64,000 nt of DNA from an uncultured Bacteroidales bacterium. Lineage in GTDB: Bacteria; Bacteroidota; Bacteroidia; Bacteroidales; Bacteroidaceae. Positions 1 through 7,962 of this stretch are shown here, one piece after another (the stretch's first letter is position 1; every line of letters starts with the position of its first letter). The position numbers and the translations under genes were made by a program. The notes beneath the pieces were generated by a model that made no database searches, was not told the origin of the DNA, and saw only the letters and a list, made by a program, of their open reading frames with translations. The stretch is from assembly GCA_902789725.1 (NCBI GenBank), contig CADAPC010000021.1, positions 1-64,000 on the forward strand, given 5' to 3'.

Positions 1-1974
1 ATAGAATGCGCTTGCGCCCAGCTTGTACACACCCTTAGGAGCGTTGGCAATTACCTGGCTCAGCGAGAATACAGAGTGATAAGACTCTGCGCATCCGCCC
101 TTATCACCGCCGCCAGTCAGGTTCTTGTTATTTGCTTCCATCGTCCATGCGCTGACATCGCGACGGTTACGGCCGAAGTAAGCATCGGTGATGAGGAATG
201 TTACATCAGCTGGCTCTTCTGCAGTTGCAGCCGCGATAACATTTGCACGCTCTGCTTCCATCTCTTCCTCTGTGATGAGTTGCCACTGGAAGTTTTCGCT
301 TTCAGCCGATTCAGATGTAGCCAAAACAGTAGAAGCGCCGTCATAGCCGTAATACAATGTACCGTCAACGTTAGCAATCGTGTAATTGCCATTCTTTTTC
401 TTGATAGTCAGTTTGGCTGCAGTTCCGTCCATATAGGCACCACCGAAGTAGTAGTTGGTGCCACCATTGGACACCATTGTCTCCAATGTGTAAGTGCCAT
501 CTTCCAGACGAGCTAATGTGCCGTACTGCTGTTCGCTAACGAGAGAAGCCTGTGTGCCCCAGTTGTTGCTGGCACCCCAGTAGAGGCCTGCGCCTACATT
601 CTTGAAGTAGTACTTGCCGTCAGCAATTGCCTTTTCTTCCAGCAGGAGGTACCAAACAGTACCCTTGTTCGAGTTGTCCCAAGGCAGGCAGATGGCGTTG
701 AGGTCTTGCTTGTCGAACTGAGTGAGGTCGAGCTTGTAAAGTCCGTCTTCACCAAGCTGTGCATCGAGGAATACATACTTGCCTTCGTCTTCAGCGGCAT
801 AGTCGCCAGCATTCTGCTGTGCAGCTACTTCGTGGTTCATATAGAACACCACCTTCAGGCCTGGAGTGCCGACAAGTGTCAGAGAAGTATAGTCAGAGAG
901 GTCGGCAATGACGTTTTGGGTTCTTGCGCCAACTACCACTTCGCCATTACCCAGCACGATGGGGTGCTCGTCAGCACCTAAACCGATTCTTGGCTGGAGG
1001 TCGGGGAATGCCTCAGTAAAGTCAACGTAATTACCTTCTGGTTTGCCAGGATCTTCTTCGTAAGTGATCTCTGGAACGTCAATCGATTCGTTCTCGGGAT
1101 AAGTCTCGAGATAAACAGAGTTGATGACAGCTTCGCCAGGAGCAGCGCCGTTGTTACCAGACAGACAGATTTCGTCGCAAGCAAGCAGGTACTCGTTGTA
1201 GTCGTTAGGAGCAACTTCTTTCAGTGCATCAGCAAGGATGAATTCGTTCACACCGTCCTCAGCATAAAGAGTCAGGTTGCTTCCGCCCTTGTAGAAGAGG
1301 ATGCGGAACTTTTCACCCGACTTGATGGAGCAATCCACAACTAATTTCTTGTATTTAGAAATGTCGCCATTTGGCAGACCGATGTTACGCAGCTGGTTGT
1401 AGTAAGTAGTTGACCATGTGAAGGTCTTTGTTTCTGCGTCCCAAGTAGTGTTGGTGTTGTTCGGACTCTCGAAAGTTGCCTCCACCTTTGTGCCCTCATC
1501 ATCGTAGGTCTCCAGATAGACATCGTTGATAACAGCTTCGCCAGGAGCAGCACCGTTATTGCCTGACAGACAGATTTCGTCGCAAGCAAGCAGATACTCG
1601 TTGTAGTCGTTAGGAGCAACTTCTTTCAGTGCATCAGCAAGGATAAACTCGTTCACACCGTCCTCTGCATAAAGAGTCAGGTTGCTGCCACCCTTGTAGA
1701 AGAGGATGCGGAACTTTTCGCCCGACTTGATGGTGCAATCCACCACTAATTTCTTGTACTTGGTGATGTCGCCATTTGGCAGGCCGATGTTACGCAGCTG
1801 ATTGTAATACGTGGTGCTCCACGTAAACGTCTTCGTTTCTGCGTCCCAAGTAGTGTTGGTGTTGTTCGGACTTTCGAAAGTGGCATGCACCTTCTCCGTC
1901 TTTGCACTTGCACCAACCACTCCTATTACCATCATAAGCAATAGGGCCAGGAAAGATTTTGTAAATACTTTCAT
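1..1974 (-). CDS. Secreted multidomain protein, duplicated 135-residue unit, C-terminus cut by window edge
   Basis: The frame is open from the ATG at 1974 to base 1, giving 658 codons without a stop. It starts with a signal peptide (MKVFTKSFLALLLMM, ending near ASA). Two almost identical units follow, at about residues 29-160 and 164-295. The DNA period is exactly 405 bases, seen from the matching TTCGGA at 1865 and 1460. Each unit looks like a beta-sandwich, carbohydrate-binding type domain (VVDCTIKSGEKFRILFY). Near residue 441 the run DGKYYFKNVGAGLYWG suggests a ricin-like beta-trefoil, as in many Prevotella secreted proteins. No catalytic domain is visible in the part present, so enzyme or binding function is open. 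It is transcribed divergently from the GH27 gene. Confidence 0.8.
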   Translation of the reverse strand, partial: MKVFTKSFLALLLMMVIGVVGASAKTEKVHATFESPNNTNTTWDAETKTFTWSTTYYNQLRNIGLPNGDITKYKKLVVDCTIKSGEKFRILFYKGGSNLTLYAEDGVNEFILADALKEVAPNDYNEYLLACDEICLSGNNGAAPGEAVINDVYLETYDDEGTKVEATFESPNNTNTTWDAETKTFTWSTTYYNQLRNIGLPNGDISKYKKLVVDCSIKSGEKFRILFYKGGSNLTLYAEDGVNEFILADALKEVAPNDYNEYLLACDEICLSGNNGAAPGEAVINSVYLETYPENESIDVPEITYEEDPGKPEGNYVDFTEAFPDLQPRIGLGADEHPIVLGNGEVVVGARTQNVIADLSDYTSLTLVGTPGLKVVFYMNHEVAAQQNAGDYAAEDEGKYVFLDAQLGEDGLYKLDLTQFDKQDLNAICLPWDNSNKGTVWYLLLEEKAIADGKYYFKNVGAGLYWGASNNWGTQASLVSEQQYGTLARLEDGTYTLETMVSNGGTNYYFGGAYMDGTAAKLTIKKKNGNYTIANVDGTLYYGYDGASTVLATSESAESENFQWQLITEEEMEAERANVIAAATAEEPADVTFLITDAYFGRNRRDVSAWTMEANNKNLTGGGDKGGCAESYHSVFSLSQVIANAPKGVYKLGASAFY

Positions 1975-2110
1975 AAGCTTTGGTTTTTTAGTTGTTAATA
2001 AATAATGTTTTGAAAAATGAAAGATGTTAATAACTTTTTTTTTACGTTGAAATGTTGATTAGGTTTTGATTTTTGTTAAGATAATAGATAATATTTTTTT
2101 AATTCGCCGT

Positions 2111-2118
2111 CAAAGTTA
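2111..2118 (-). promoter_or_regulatory. Bacteroidetes -7 box for the leftward secreted protein
   Basis: The complement reads TAACTTTG, matching the TAnnTTTG consensus. No clear TTTG -33 box was found at the right spacing, so the assignment rests on the -7 box and its position. Confidence 0.45.
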
Positions 2119-2309
2119 CGGTTTTCTGATGAGTTGGGGTATTTGTTTTGTAACATAAACTTTTAAATATGATACATACATGGTATTTTTCTTTCAATTT
2201 TGAAACATTTGCACGGAAAAAGCTGTTTTTAGGGCACTTTTCTTCATCACCAATGCAGAAACTTGAAGATTTGGTTGCATAAGTGACAAGTGGTTTAAAC
2301 AAATTGTCG

Positions 2310-2317
2310 TACCTTTG
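2310..2317 (+). promoter_or_regulatory. -7 box for the GH27 gene
   Basis: TACCTTTG lies 40 bases upstream of the start codon, giving a short leader. The -33 element is not obvious. Confidence 0.5.
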
Positions 2318-2356
2318 TGGACTGAAAGACTTTAATACCTATTTACCAATAAGAAT

Positions 2357-4129
2357 ATGAAAAAAGTTTTATTGATTGGTGTGCTGGCTCTCTCCTTAGG
2401 CGGACGGGCTATGGCACAGGACAAACCCACCATGGGTTGGAGTTCGTGGAACACGTTTGCGCTCAACATCAACGAGCAGGTGATAAAAAATCAGGCCTAC
2501 GCCATGCGGAGCAAGGGGTTGCTGAAAGTGGGGTACGACCACATCAACATCGACGACGGATATTTTGGAGGTCGCGACAAGGCGACGGGCAAGCTGCTCA
2601 TTCACCCAACCCGATTCCCCAACGGACTGCTGCCAGTGGTGAAGTACATTCACCTGTTAGGCATGAAGGCCGGCATCTATTCCGATGGCGGCATCAGCAC
2701 CTGCGGCAATTTCCACGGAGGCGACAAGATGGGCGAGGGAGTGGGTCTTTACCAGCATGAGCAGGAAGATTGTGACCTCTTCTTCAAGGAACTGGGCTTC
2801 GACTTCATCAAGGTGGATTTCTGCGGAGGCGTGTCGTACCACAACAGCAAGGGGCTGAACCTCGATGCCGAAGAGCGGTACAAGGTGATTGCTCAGGCCA
2901 TCAAAAACACAGGGCGTGACGACGTGAGGATGAACGTGTGCCGTTGGGACTATCCCGGCAACTGGGTGCAGGATGTGGCTGTGTCTTGGCGCACCACACA
3001 AGACATCAATGCCTCGTGGGGTTCGGTGAAGGACATTCTGAGGCAGAACCTCTATTTGTCGGCCTACTGCTACGATGGGCATTACAACGACATGGACATG
3101 CTGGAAGTGGGGCGTGGATTGTCGAAAGAGGAGGACCGCACCCACTTTGGCATGTGGTGCATCATGTCAAGCCCGCTGCTCATTGGTTGCGACATGTCCT
3201 CGCTCTCGGGCGCTACGCTGGCTCTGCTGAAGAATACCGACCTCATCGCCTTGAATCAAGATGCGCTCTGCCTGCAGGCATACGTAGTGCAGCATGTGGG
3301 GGATACTTATGTGCTGGTGAAAGACCTGGAGCAACTCTATGGGAAGGTGCGTGCCGTTGCTTTCTACAACCCTTCGGACAAGGCTGCCGACATGAGTGTG
3401 GATTTTGCCGACCTCGACCTGACGGGGAAGGTGAAGGTGCACGATTGCTACGAAATGAAAGATGTGGGCGAAATGGAAGGCCAGCTGAGTGCGACGGTAC
3501 CTGCTCACGGAACTCGCATCTATCGGGTGGAAGCCGAAGGACGTTTGGAACGCACCCTTTATGAGGCAGAGACAGCCTATTTGGGCAAATATCAGGAGAT
3601 ATTCAACAATCAGTCTTATAAGTCGGCCATTTATGAGGACAACGAAGCCAGTTCGGGCAGAGCCTACGTGGGTTGGTTGGGCAGCGACCCCAAGAACGAC
3701 CTGCAGTGGCGGCACGTGTACAGCGACCAGGGAGGCGATTACGAAATGAACATTCGCTACATTTCGGGCGACACGCGGAACATCACCGTGAATGTGAACG
3801 GCAAAGACGTAAAGACCCTCTCGTGCAATTCGGGCGGTTGGGGCAGTGTGGCTTCGGCGAAACTCACTGTCACTCTGCAGCAGGGTGAGAACACCGTCCG
3901 GCTCTATGGAAAATCCTCCTCGGCCTGGATGCCCAACGTGGATTGCATGACGATTACCCCCGTGGGAACTACGGAACGTGTGGCGGTGGGTATCGCTTCG
4001 CCAGCTGCCCCTTCTACGTCCGACTTGCAGCAAGGTTCCGATGCTTATTATACGTTGAGTGGGCAAGCAACAGAGCGTCCGGAGAAAGGATTTTATATCC
4101 ACAAAGGGCGGAAAATCTTGAAAAAATAG
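2357..4129 (+). CDS. Secreted GH27 alpha-galactosidase with CBM35/CBM6-like domain
   Basis: 590 residues. A signal peptide ends at AMAQ (about residue 21). The mature protein begins TMGWSSWNTF, the usual N-terminal signature of GH27. Asp154 in KVDFCGG fits the nucleophile position, and the NDMDMLEVG segment (Asp245/Asp247) holds the acid/base position. After an all-beta domain there is a beta-sandwich at about 400-545, starting LYEAETAYLG, which resembles CBM35/CBM6. The last 25 residues (YYTLSGQ ... GFYIHKGRKILKK) form the short tail shared with other secreted proteins here. The expected reaction is removal of terminal alpha-galactose (or alpha-GalNAc, or beta-L-arabinopyranose in some members) from glycans outside the cytoplasm. 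The exact substrate cannot be read from the sequence. Confidence 0.9.
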   Translation: MKKVLLIGVLALSLGGRAMAQDKPTMGWSSWNTFALNINEQVIKNQAYAMRSKGLLKVGYDHINIDDGYFGGRDKATGKLLIHPTRFPNGLLPVVKYIHLLGMKAGIYSDGGISTCGNFHGGDKMGEGVGLYQHEQEDCDLFFKELGFDFIKVDFCGGVSYHNSKGLNLDAEERYKVIAQAIKNTGRDDVRMNVCRWDYPGNWVQDVAVSWRTTQDINASWGSVKDILRQNLYLSAYCYDGHYNDMDMLEVGRGLSKEEDRTHFGMWCIMSSPLLIGCDMSSLSGATLALLKNTDLIALNQDALCLQAYVVQHVGDTYVLVKDLEQLYGKVRAVAFYNPSDKAADMSVDFADLDLTGKVKVHDCYEMKDVGEMEGQLSATVPAHGTRIYRVEAEGRLERTLYEAETAYLGKYQEIFNNQSYKSAIYEDNEASSGRAYVGWLGSDPKNDLQWRHVYSDQGGDYEMNIRYISGDTRNITVNVNGKDVKTLSCNSGGWGSVASAKLTVTLQQGENTVRLYGKSSSAWMPNVDCMTITPVGTTERVAVGIASPAAPSTSDLQQGSDAYYTLSGQATERPEKGFYIHKGRKILKK

Positions 4130-4159
4130 TTAAGAATAGGAAAAAAAGTGCCATAAGTT

Positions 4160-4190
4160 TTTGTAATTGAGATATTTTGTGCTAACTTTG
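4160..4190 (+). promoter_or_regulatory. Promoter of the HU gene
   Basis: TTTG (4160-4163), 19 bases, then TAACTTTG (4183-4190): a full match to the Bacteroidetes promoter. It gives a leader of about 160 bases before the HU start. Confidence 0.75.
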
Positions 4191-4356
4191 CAGCCGTTTT
4201 GAGTTTAAGGTGAAAGAAAATCATGCCTTTCCAGCCCTTACACATTATTTATATAAGTAGCGGCCTTTACTCAAAACCTGCGAAGAAGAGGACTTGTGGG
4301 AGAGAGACAAAAAAGTTTGACACTAATACATAACATTCAAAAAAAACGATAACATT

Positions 4357-4629
4357 ATGACAAAAGCTGAAATTGTTGCTGAAATCAGCAGACAGACAGG
4401 TGTAGAGAAGGATAAAGCCCTCAAAGTAGTAGAGGCGCTGATGGTTACAATTAAGGATCAGATTGCCAATGGCGAGGACATCTTCCTCCGCGGCTTCGGT
4501 ACCTTCACCACGAAGATTCGTGCTGCCAAAGTGGGACGTCTCATCAAGGAGAACAAGTCTGTAGTGGTGCCAGAGCACAAGATTCCATATTTCAAGCCCT
4601 GCGAGGACTTCAAAGAAATGCTTGGCTAA
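4357..4629 (+). CDS. HU/IHF-family DNA-binding protein
   Basis: 90 residues, the normal length for HU. It has the helical dimer body (MTKAEIVAEISRQTG) and the beta-arm entry GEDIFLRGFGTFTTK, then PYFKPCEDFKEML at the C-terminus, all typical of the family. Such proteins bend and compact DNA as dimers. It has its own promoter with a long leader and no partner gene, so it is probably monocistronic. Bacteroidales usually encode several HU paralogues, so a specific hupA/hupB name is not given. Confidence 0.93.
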   Translation: MTKAEIVAEISRQTGVEKDKALKVVEALMVTIKDQIANGEDIFLRGFGTFTTKIRAAKVGRLIKENKSVVVPEHKIPYFKPCEDFKEMLG

Positions 4630-4716
4630 AACGGTAGAAACCTATGTCAGAAAGTATGGGTGCATCAGTTCACACTGGTGCACTTTTTTTTTGCTGTTTG
4701 CACCGAGGAAGTACCG

Positions 4717-4777
4717 CTATAGTACCTCGCATGTACCTCGCATGTACCTCGCATGTACCTCGCATGTACCTCGCTTC
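4717..4777. repeat. Five 11-bp tandem units, identical to 21110-21170
   Basis: Five units of GTACCTCGCAT (last one ending CTT) occupy 4722-4776, preceded by CTATA. The whole 61-base stretch recurs without a difference at 21110-21170. A partial inverted copy (GAGGAAGTAC, 4705-4714) lies just upstream and could pair with the first units. Confidence 0.9.
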
Positions 4778-4829
4778 GATACGATAGGGGTTTTCAACGG
4801 GGTTCTATAGGGGAAATTAGAGGGTGGGG

Positions 4830-4978
4830 AAACGAAAACGACGCTGCATCACGCAGTGTCGTTTCTGAATTTGTTAGATTAGCTATATTAATGAAAAACT
4901 TACTTGTCTCCTCCTGGGAAACCCTGATGTAAAAAATGAAAGTACTAACCCTTCCAGCGAGAAGACGCTGCAAAGTTA
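4830..4978 (-). ncRNA. Candidate leftward small RNA, about 135 nt
   Basis: On the minus strand TAACTTTG (complement of 4971-4978) is followed by GCAGCG, as in the mapped-style promoters around it. About 100 bases later comes a 12-bp stem (4836-4847 with 4853-4864), followed on that strand by TTTTCGTTT. The product would start near 4964 and end near 4830. There is no good reading frame and no clear -33 box. It does not match the SRP, tmRNA or RNase P RNA features that I know. Inference only. Confidence 0.35.
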
Positions 4979-5174
4979 CAACTTTTTCTTTTTCTAACCA
5001 TGCTTTGCAAGTACATTTTTTCACTTTTCCCCCAAAAAATGGCGTCAGCCACTTAAATCTTTCATTTCTGTGCGTTTTGCAAGTCACTTTCCTCCGATTT
5101 GTTCCGTCCAACATACAAATATCGTCTAAAAAGAGGCTAAAATCCTCCATCGGCTAAAAAAGCGGACACAAATG

Positions 5175-5206
5175 CTTGCTTTTTTGAAAAGAAAACGTGA
5201 ACTTTG
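5175..5206 (+). promoter_or_regulatory. Probable promoter of the DUF4859-repeat gene
   Basis: CTTG (5175-5178), 20 bases, then GAACTTTG (5199-5206). The -7 box departs from TAnnTTTG in its first base. The leader would be about 52 bases and AT-rich. Confidence 0.35.
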
Positions 5207-5265
5207 CCGCAGAAAAATCTTTTTTATAACTATTTTTTATTAACTATTTAGCTATTTTTACTTTT

Positions 5266-7761
5266 ATGAGAAAAATTTACTCCTCTCTTCTGGTGCTCCT
5301 GCTCATGATGGTGAGCACTACCGTAAAGGCGCAATTCAAGATTGAAGCTGAGGCTTATCCAGCTGATGCTTGGGGGCAAGAAATTTCCCAATCTTTGAAA
5401 CTGAGCGAATTTGCTACAGCCTTAGGCACTGATGCTGCTACTTTTGCTGCAGAGTATGCAAAAGGCGATCCTGCCAATCTCGACGCAAGTGCTGTGAAAG
5501 TGGCTCTTGACGAGGGCGAAGGTGTGATGAACACCAATTACACACAAGGTGGTTTTGGCAACTTCTGGATGACAGCCGAAGGAAAGGCTCTCGATTGGGG
5601 TGGTGAAGGCTTGATTTTCTACAACATCACTTCTTGCGATGTAGATAACGATGCGTTTGTCTTCATGTTGGGTCAGATGCCTCAATTAGCAAAAGTGGGC
5701 GACAAGTTAGTTGCAAAAATTGCCTATACATACGGTGATAAAACTGCAACAGTTGACATCACGGTGAACATCGTGGAGGCTCCACCAGCAGCACTCGAAG
5801 TGGAAACTACCAAACTTTCAGAGCTGACGATTGTGAAGGACTACACGATGACACTCGATTTTGAAGAAGGTAAGTCATACGAAGGCAATGTTGTTACCAC
5901 CTCTCTCGAGGGCATCTACGATGCACTGGGTGTGGCTAACGCTGCCGATCTTGACGGATTTATTAAAGAAACATCAGTGGGCATCTATTTGCAACCCATC
6001 TCTACAGAGAATGATGTGACCACCGTTCTTGACGAGCTGATTCCTTCACGTTCCACTACTGATGGCTGGATTGGCCGTTACACTTCTTACGACGAAGCCA
6101 CTGCCACAGAGACTCCGCTGGAAATGAACTACCCACTTTCTTGGGGTGCTAATTGCACATTCTATATTCAGGATGCAAAACTTGCTGAAGGGGAATTTAG
6201 CATCAAAACAGGACAATATCCTGGCACCATGAAGGGTGGCGACACTGACTGGACTTACCTCTACATCATCGTGGGCAAGAACGCTGCCCGCATCAAGGTG
6301 CAGGCCAACGTCGCTGCCGGTGAACCACAACCTGAACCAGAACCTGGCGAGGTGGTTCCGTTTGGCGAATGGCAGAAGGTGGGTGAGGAAACCATCGAAG
6401 CCATTGGCAAGGGTGCTCCTGAAAGCGGCAAGTTCACTGTTGACATCGATGCCATTGCCGAGCTGTTGGGTTGCAACGCCAACTCTATCCTCTTCAATGC
6501 TTTGGCCGACGAAAGCAACATTTCAGACGAACACACAGCCAACAAGGGCGGTATGTGGATGACGAAGGATGGCTACGTGGTGAAGTGGTCGGGCAACGAA
6601 ACGGTTCGTGCCGTCTATACTGAACCTACTACAGAGGGCGACCTCTCCAGCATCGACTACGGATTCGAAGCAGGCAACTGGGCCATTGGCGACGAGTCGA
6701 ACATCAAGCTCTACTACAACTTCAGCGGCAAGTACTACCTGGTTACTATCCACGTGAAGGTGGAGGAAGAGAATCAGTTCGACCTCAACGAGAAGGCTAA
6801 GGACTACTTGGTGAAGGAGTTCATCGCTAATGCCGACGGTTACTGGCCAGACGCTGTAACAACCAAGCTTGACATGGAATTTGTCCAGAGCATGCTTGGC
6901 ACCACCAACTTCAAGCTCTACACCGATCAGAATGTTGTGCCCGAAGGAGCTGAGACTGGCGAACTCCAGATGTCGAAGAACTACACTTGCACTCCTTATC
7001 CTGGCTTCTGGTACGGAACAACAACTTACACTACTGCCGACGGCATGACTGTGGTTGACAACGCAGGTTGGGGCAACAACTCTGTAGGCTTCACTTACGC
7101 TGATGGTCAGCTCACTTGGTACTGCCCAGGTCATGAGGCTGGCACTAACTACATGCTGAACGTTTATCTGGTGAACGAGGAGACAGGCGACTACGTAAGA
7201 TATATCGTTACCACTTCGTTCGTGGAGGAGCTTACTCCTGAGACAGAAGTGGCTCTGGACGAGCAGGTGAAAGCCGCTGTTGAGGAAGAGAAGATTGTGA
7301 ATGGCTTCTACGACATTCAGATTGACAAAGCTAAGGTAGCTGAAGCTCTCGGCATCACAGAGGATCTCCTCTCGGGTGTGGAAATCAAGTATGCCAAGAC
7401 TCCTGTAACCTACGAAACCGTAGCATTCATCGACGAGGTTTACTTCAACCCTGCTGGCTACTACGACCTTGAGAACGGTATTGCAGCTTCTATCTCAGAG
7501 GATTGGACACTTAGCGTGAACCTTGAGGATGTGACACTCTCCGACGAGGGCGTGTACAAATTCCGTTACGCATTCGACTATGAGGGCAAGCGTGTGCTCT
7601 ACACCGTTACATTGGGCACCGACACTGCAGTGGGCATCTCTAACGTGGCTGCTCCCAAGGCTGCTGATGGCGCTTACTACACACTCACAGGTGTGAAAGT
7701 GGCTCAGCCAACAGAGAAGGGCATCTACATCAAGGGTGGCAAGAAGGTGTTTGTGAAGTAA
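5266..7761 (+). CDS. Secreted protein built of DUF4859-like repeats
   Basis: 831 residues. A signal peptide (MRKIYSSLLVLLLMMV ... KAQ) is followed by about four or five related beta-rich units of 130-160 residues. Each has the pattern 'L..FA.ALG ... G.WM...G....W', for example GGFGNFWMTAEGKALDWGG near residue 105 and GGMWMTKDGYVVKWSG near residue 430. This pattern is that of DUF4859, whose function is unknown. The C-terminus carries the YYTLTG ... GIYIKGGKKVFVK tail. It lies between the HU gene and a metallopeptidase that also contains a DUF4859-type domain, each with its own promoter. It is probably exported and surface-associated. An enzymatic role is not supported; adhesion or glycan binding is possible. 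Confidence 0.8.
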   Translation: MRKIYSSLLVLLLMMVSTTVKAQFKIEAEAYPADAWGQEISQSLKLSEFATALGTDAATFAAEYAKGDPANLDASAVKVALDEGEGVMNTNYTQGGFGNFWMTAEGKALDWGGEGLIFYNITSCDVDNDAFVFMLGQMPQLAKVGDKLVAKIAYTYGDKTATVDITVNIVEAPPAALEVETTKLSELTIVKDYTMTLDFEEGKSYEGNVVTTSLEGIYDALGVANAADLDGFIKETSVGIYLQPISTENDVTTVLDELIPSRSTTDGWIGRYTSYDEATATETPLEMNYPLSWGANCTFYIQDAKLAEGEFSIKTGQYPGTMKGGDTDWTYLYIIVGKNAARIKVQANVAAGEPQPEPEPGEVVPFGEWQKVGEETIEAIGKGAPESGKFTVDIDAIAELLGCNANSILFNALADESNISDEHTANKGGMWMTKDGYVVKWSGNETVRAVYTEPTTEGDLSSIDYGFEAGNWAIGDESNIKLYYNFSGKYYLVTIHVKVEEENQFDLNEKAKDYLVKEFIANADGYWPDAVTTKLDMEFVQSMLGTTNFKLYTDQNVVPEGAETGELQMSKNYTCTPYPGFWYGTTTYTTADGMTVVDNAGWGNNSVGFTYADGQLTWYCPGHEAGTNYMLNVYLVNEETGDYVRYIVTTSFVEELTPETEVALDEQVKAAVEEEKIVNGFYDIQIDKAKVAEALGITEDLLSGVEIKYAKTPVTYETVAFIDEVYFNPAGYYDLENGIAASISEDWTLSVNLEDVTLSDEGVYKFRYAFDYEGKRVLYTVTLGTDTAVGISNVAAPKAADGAYYTLTGVKVAQPTEKGIYIKGGKKVFVK

Positions 7762-7794
7762 AGTGTGCTGATACACATTCGTATATAAAGATGG

Positions 7795-7830
7795 GGGGCT
7801 GGCATTTTAGTGCCAGCCCCTTGTGGTTTT
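7795..7830 (+). terminator. Intrinsic terminator after the DUF4859-repeat gene
   Basis: Perfect 10-bp GC-rich stem (7795-7804 with 7811-7820) with a 6-base loop, followed by TTGTGGTTTT. Confidence 0.8.
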
Positions 7831-7880
7831 GCCTATTTATGCTCAAAATCATCCAAAAACAGAAAGAGAAGTCCAAAACG

Positions 7881-7912
7881 CTTGCCTGTCTGAAAAAAAA
7901 GTCGTTCCTTTG
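7881..7912 (+). promoter_or_regulatory. Probable promoter of the DUF6055 peptidase gene
   Basis: CTTG (7881-7884), 20 bases, then TTCCTTTG (7905-7912). The element is like that before the preceding gene, with a first-base deviation in the -7 box. Confidence 0.4.
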
Positions 7913-7962
7913 CAGTGTAAACGCATTGCGTGCTATATTAACCTAATTATAATTAACGGAGT

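Larger units (their letters stand above)
1975..2356. other. Divergent intergenic region with two promoters
   Basis: AT-rich region between the secreted protein (leftward) and the GH27 gene (rightward). It contains one -7 box for each direction (listed separately). The leftward leader would be about 130 bases and very AT-rich. No other gene was found. Confidence 0.6.
4630..5265. other. 636-base intergenic region with repeat and candidate small RNA
   Basis: No convincing protein gene. It holds an 11-bp tandem repeat block (4717-4777), a 12-bp-stem hairpin (4836-4864), a leftward promoter-like TAACTTTG (complement of 4971-4978), and the promoter of the DUF4859 gene. A leftward 118-codon open frame crosses the region but runs through the promoter, hairpin and repeat and resembles no known protein, so it is not called. 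Confidence 0.6.

Noticed and set aside
4717..4777. Possible CRISPR array
   Set aside because: The 11-bp units are contiguous with no spacers, and no cas gene is present.
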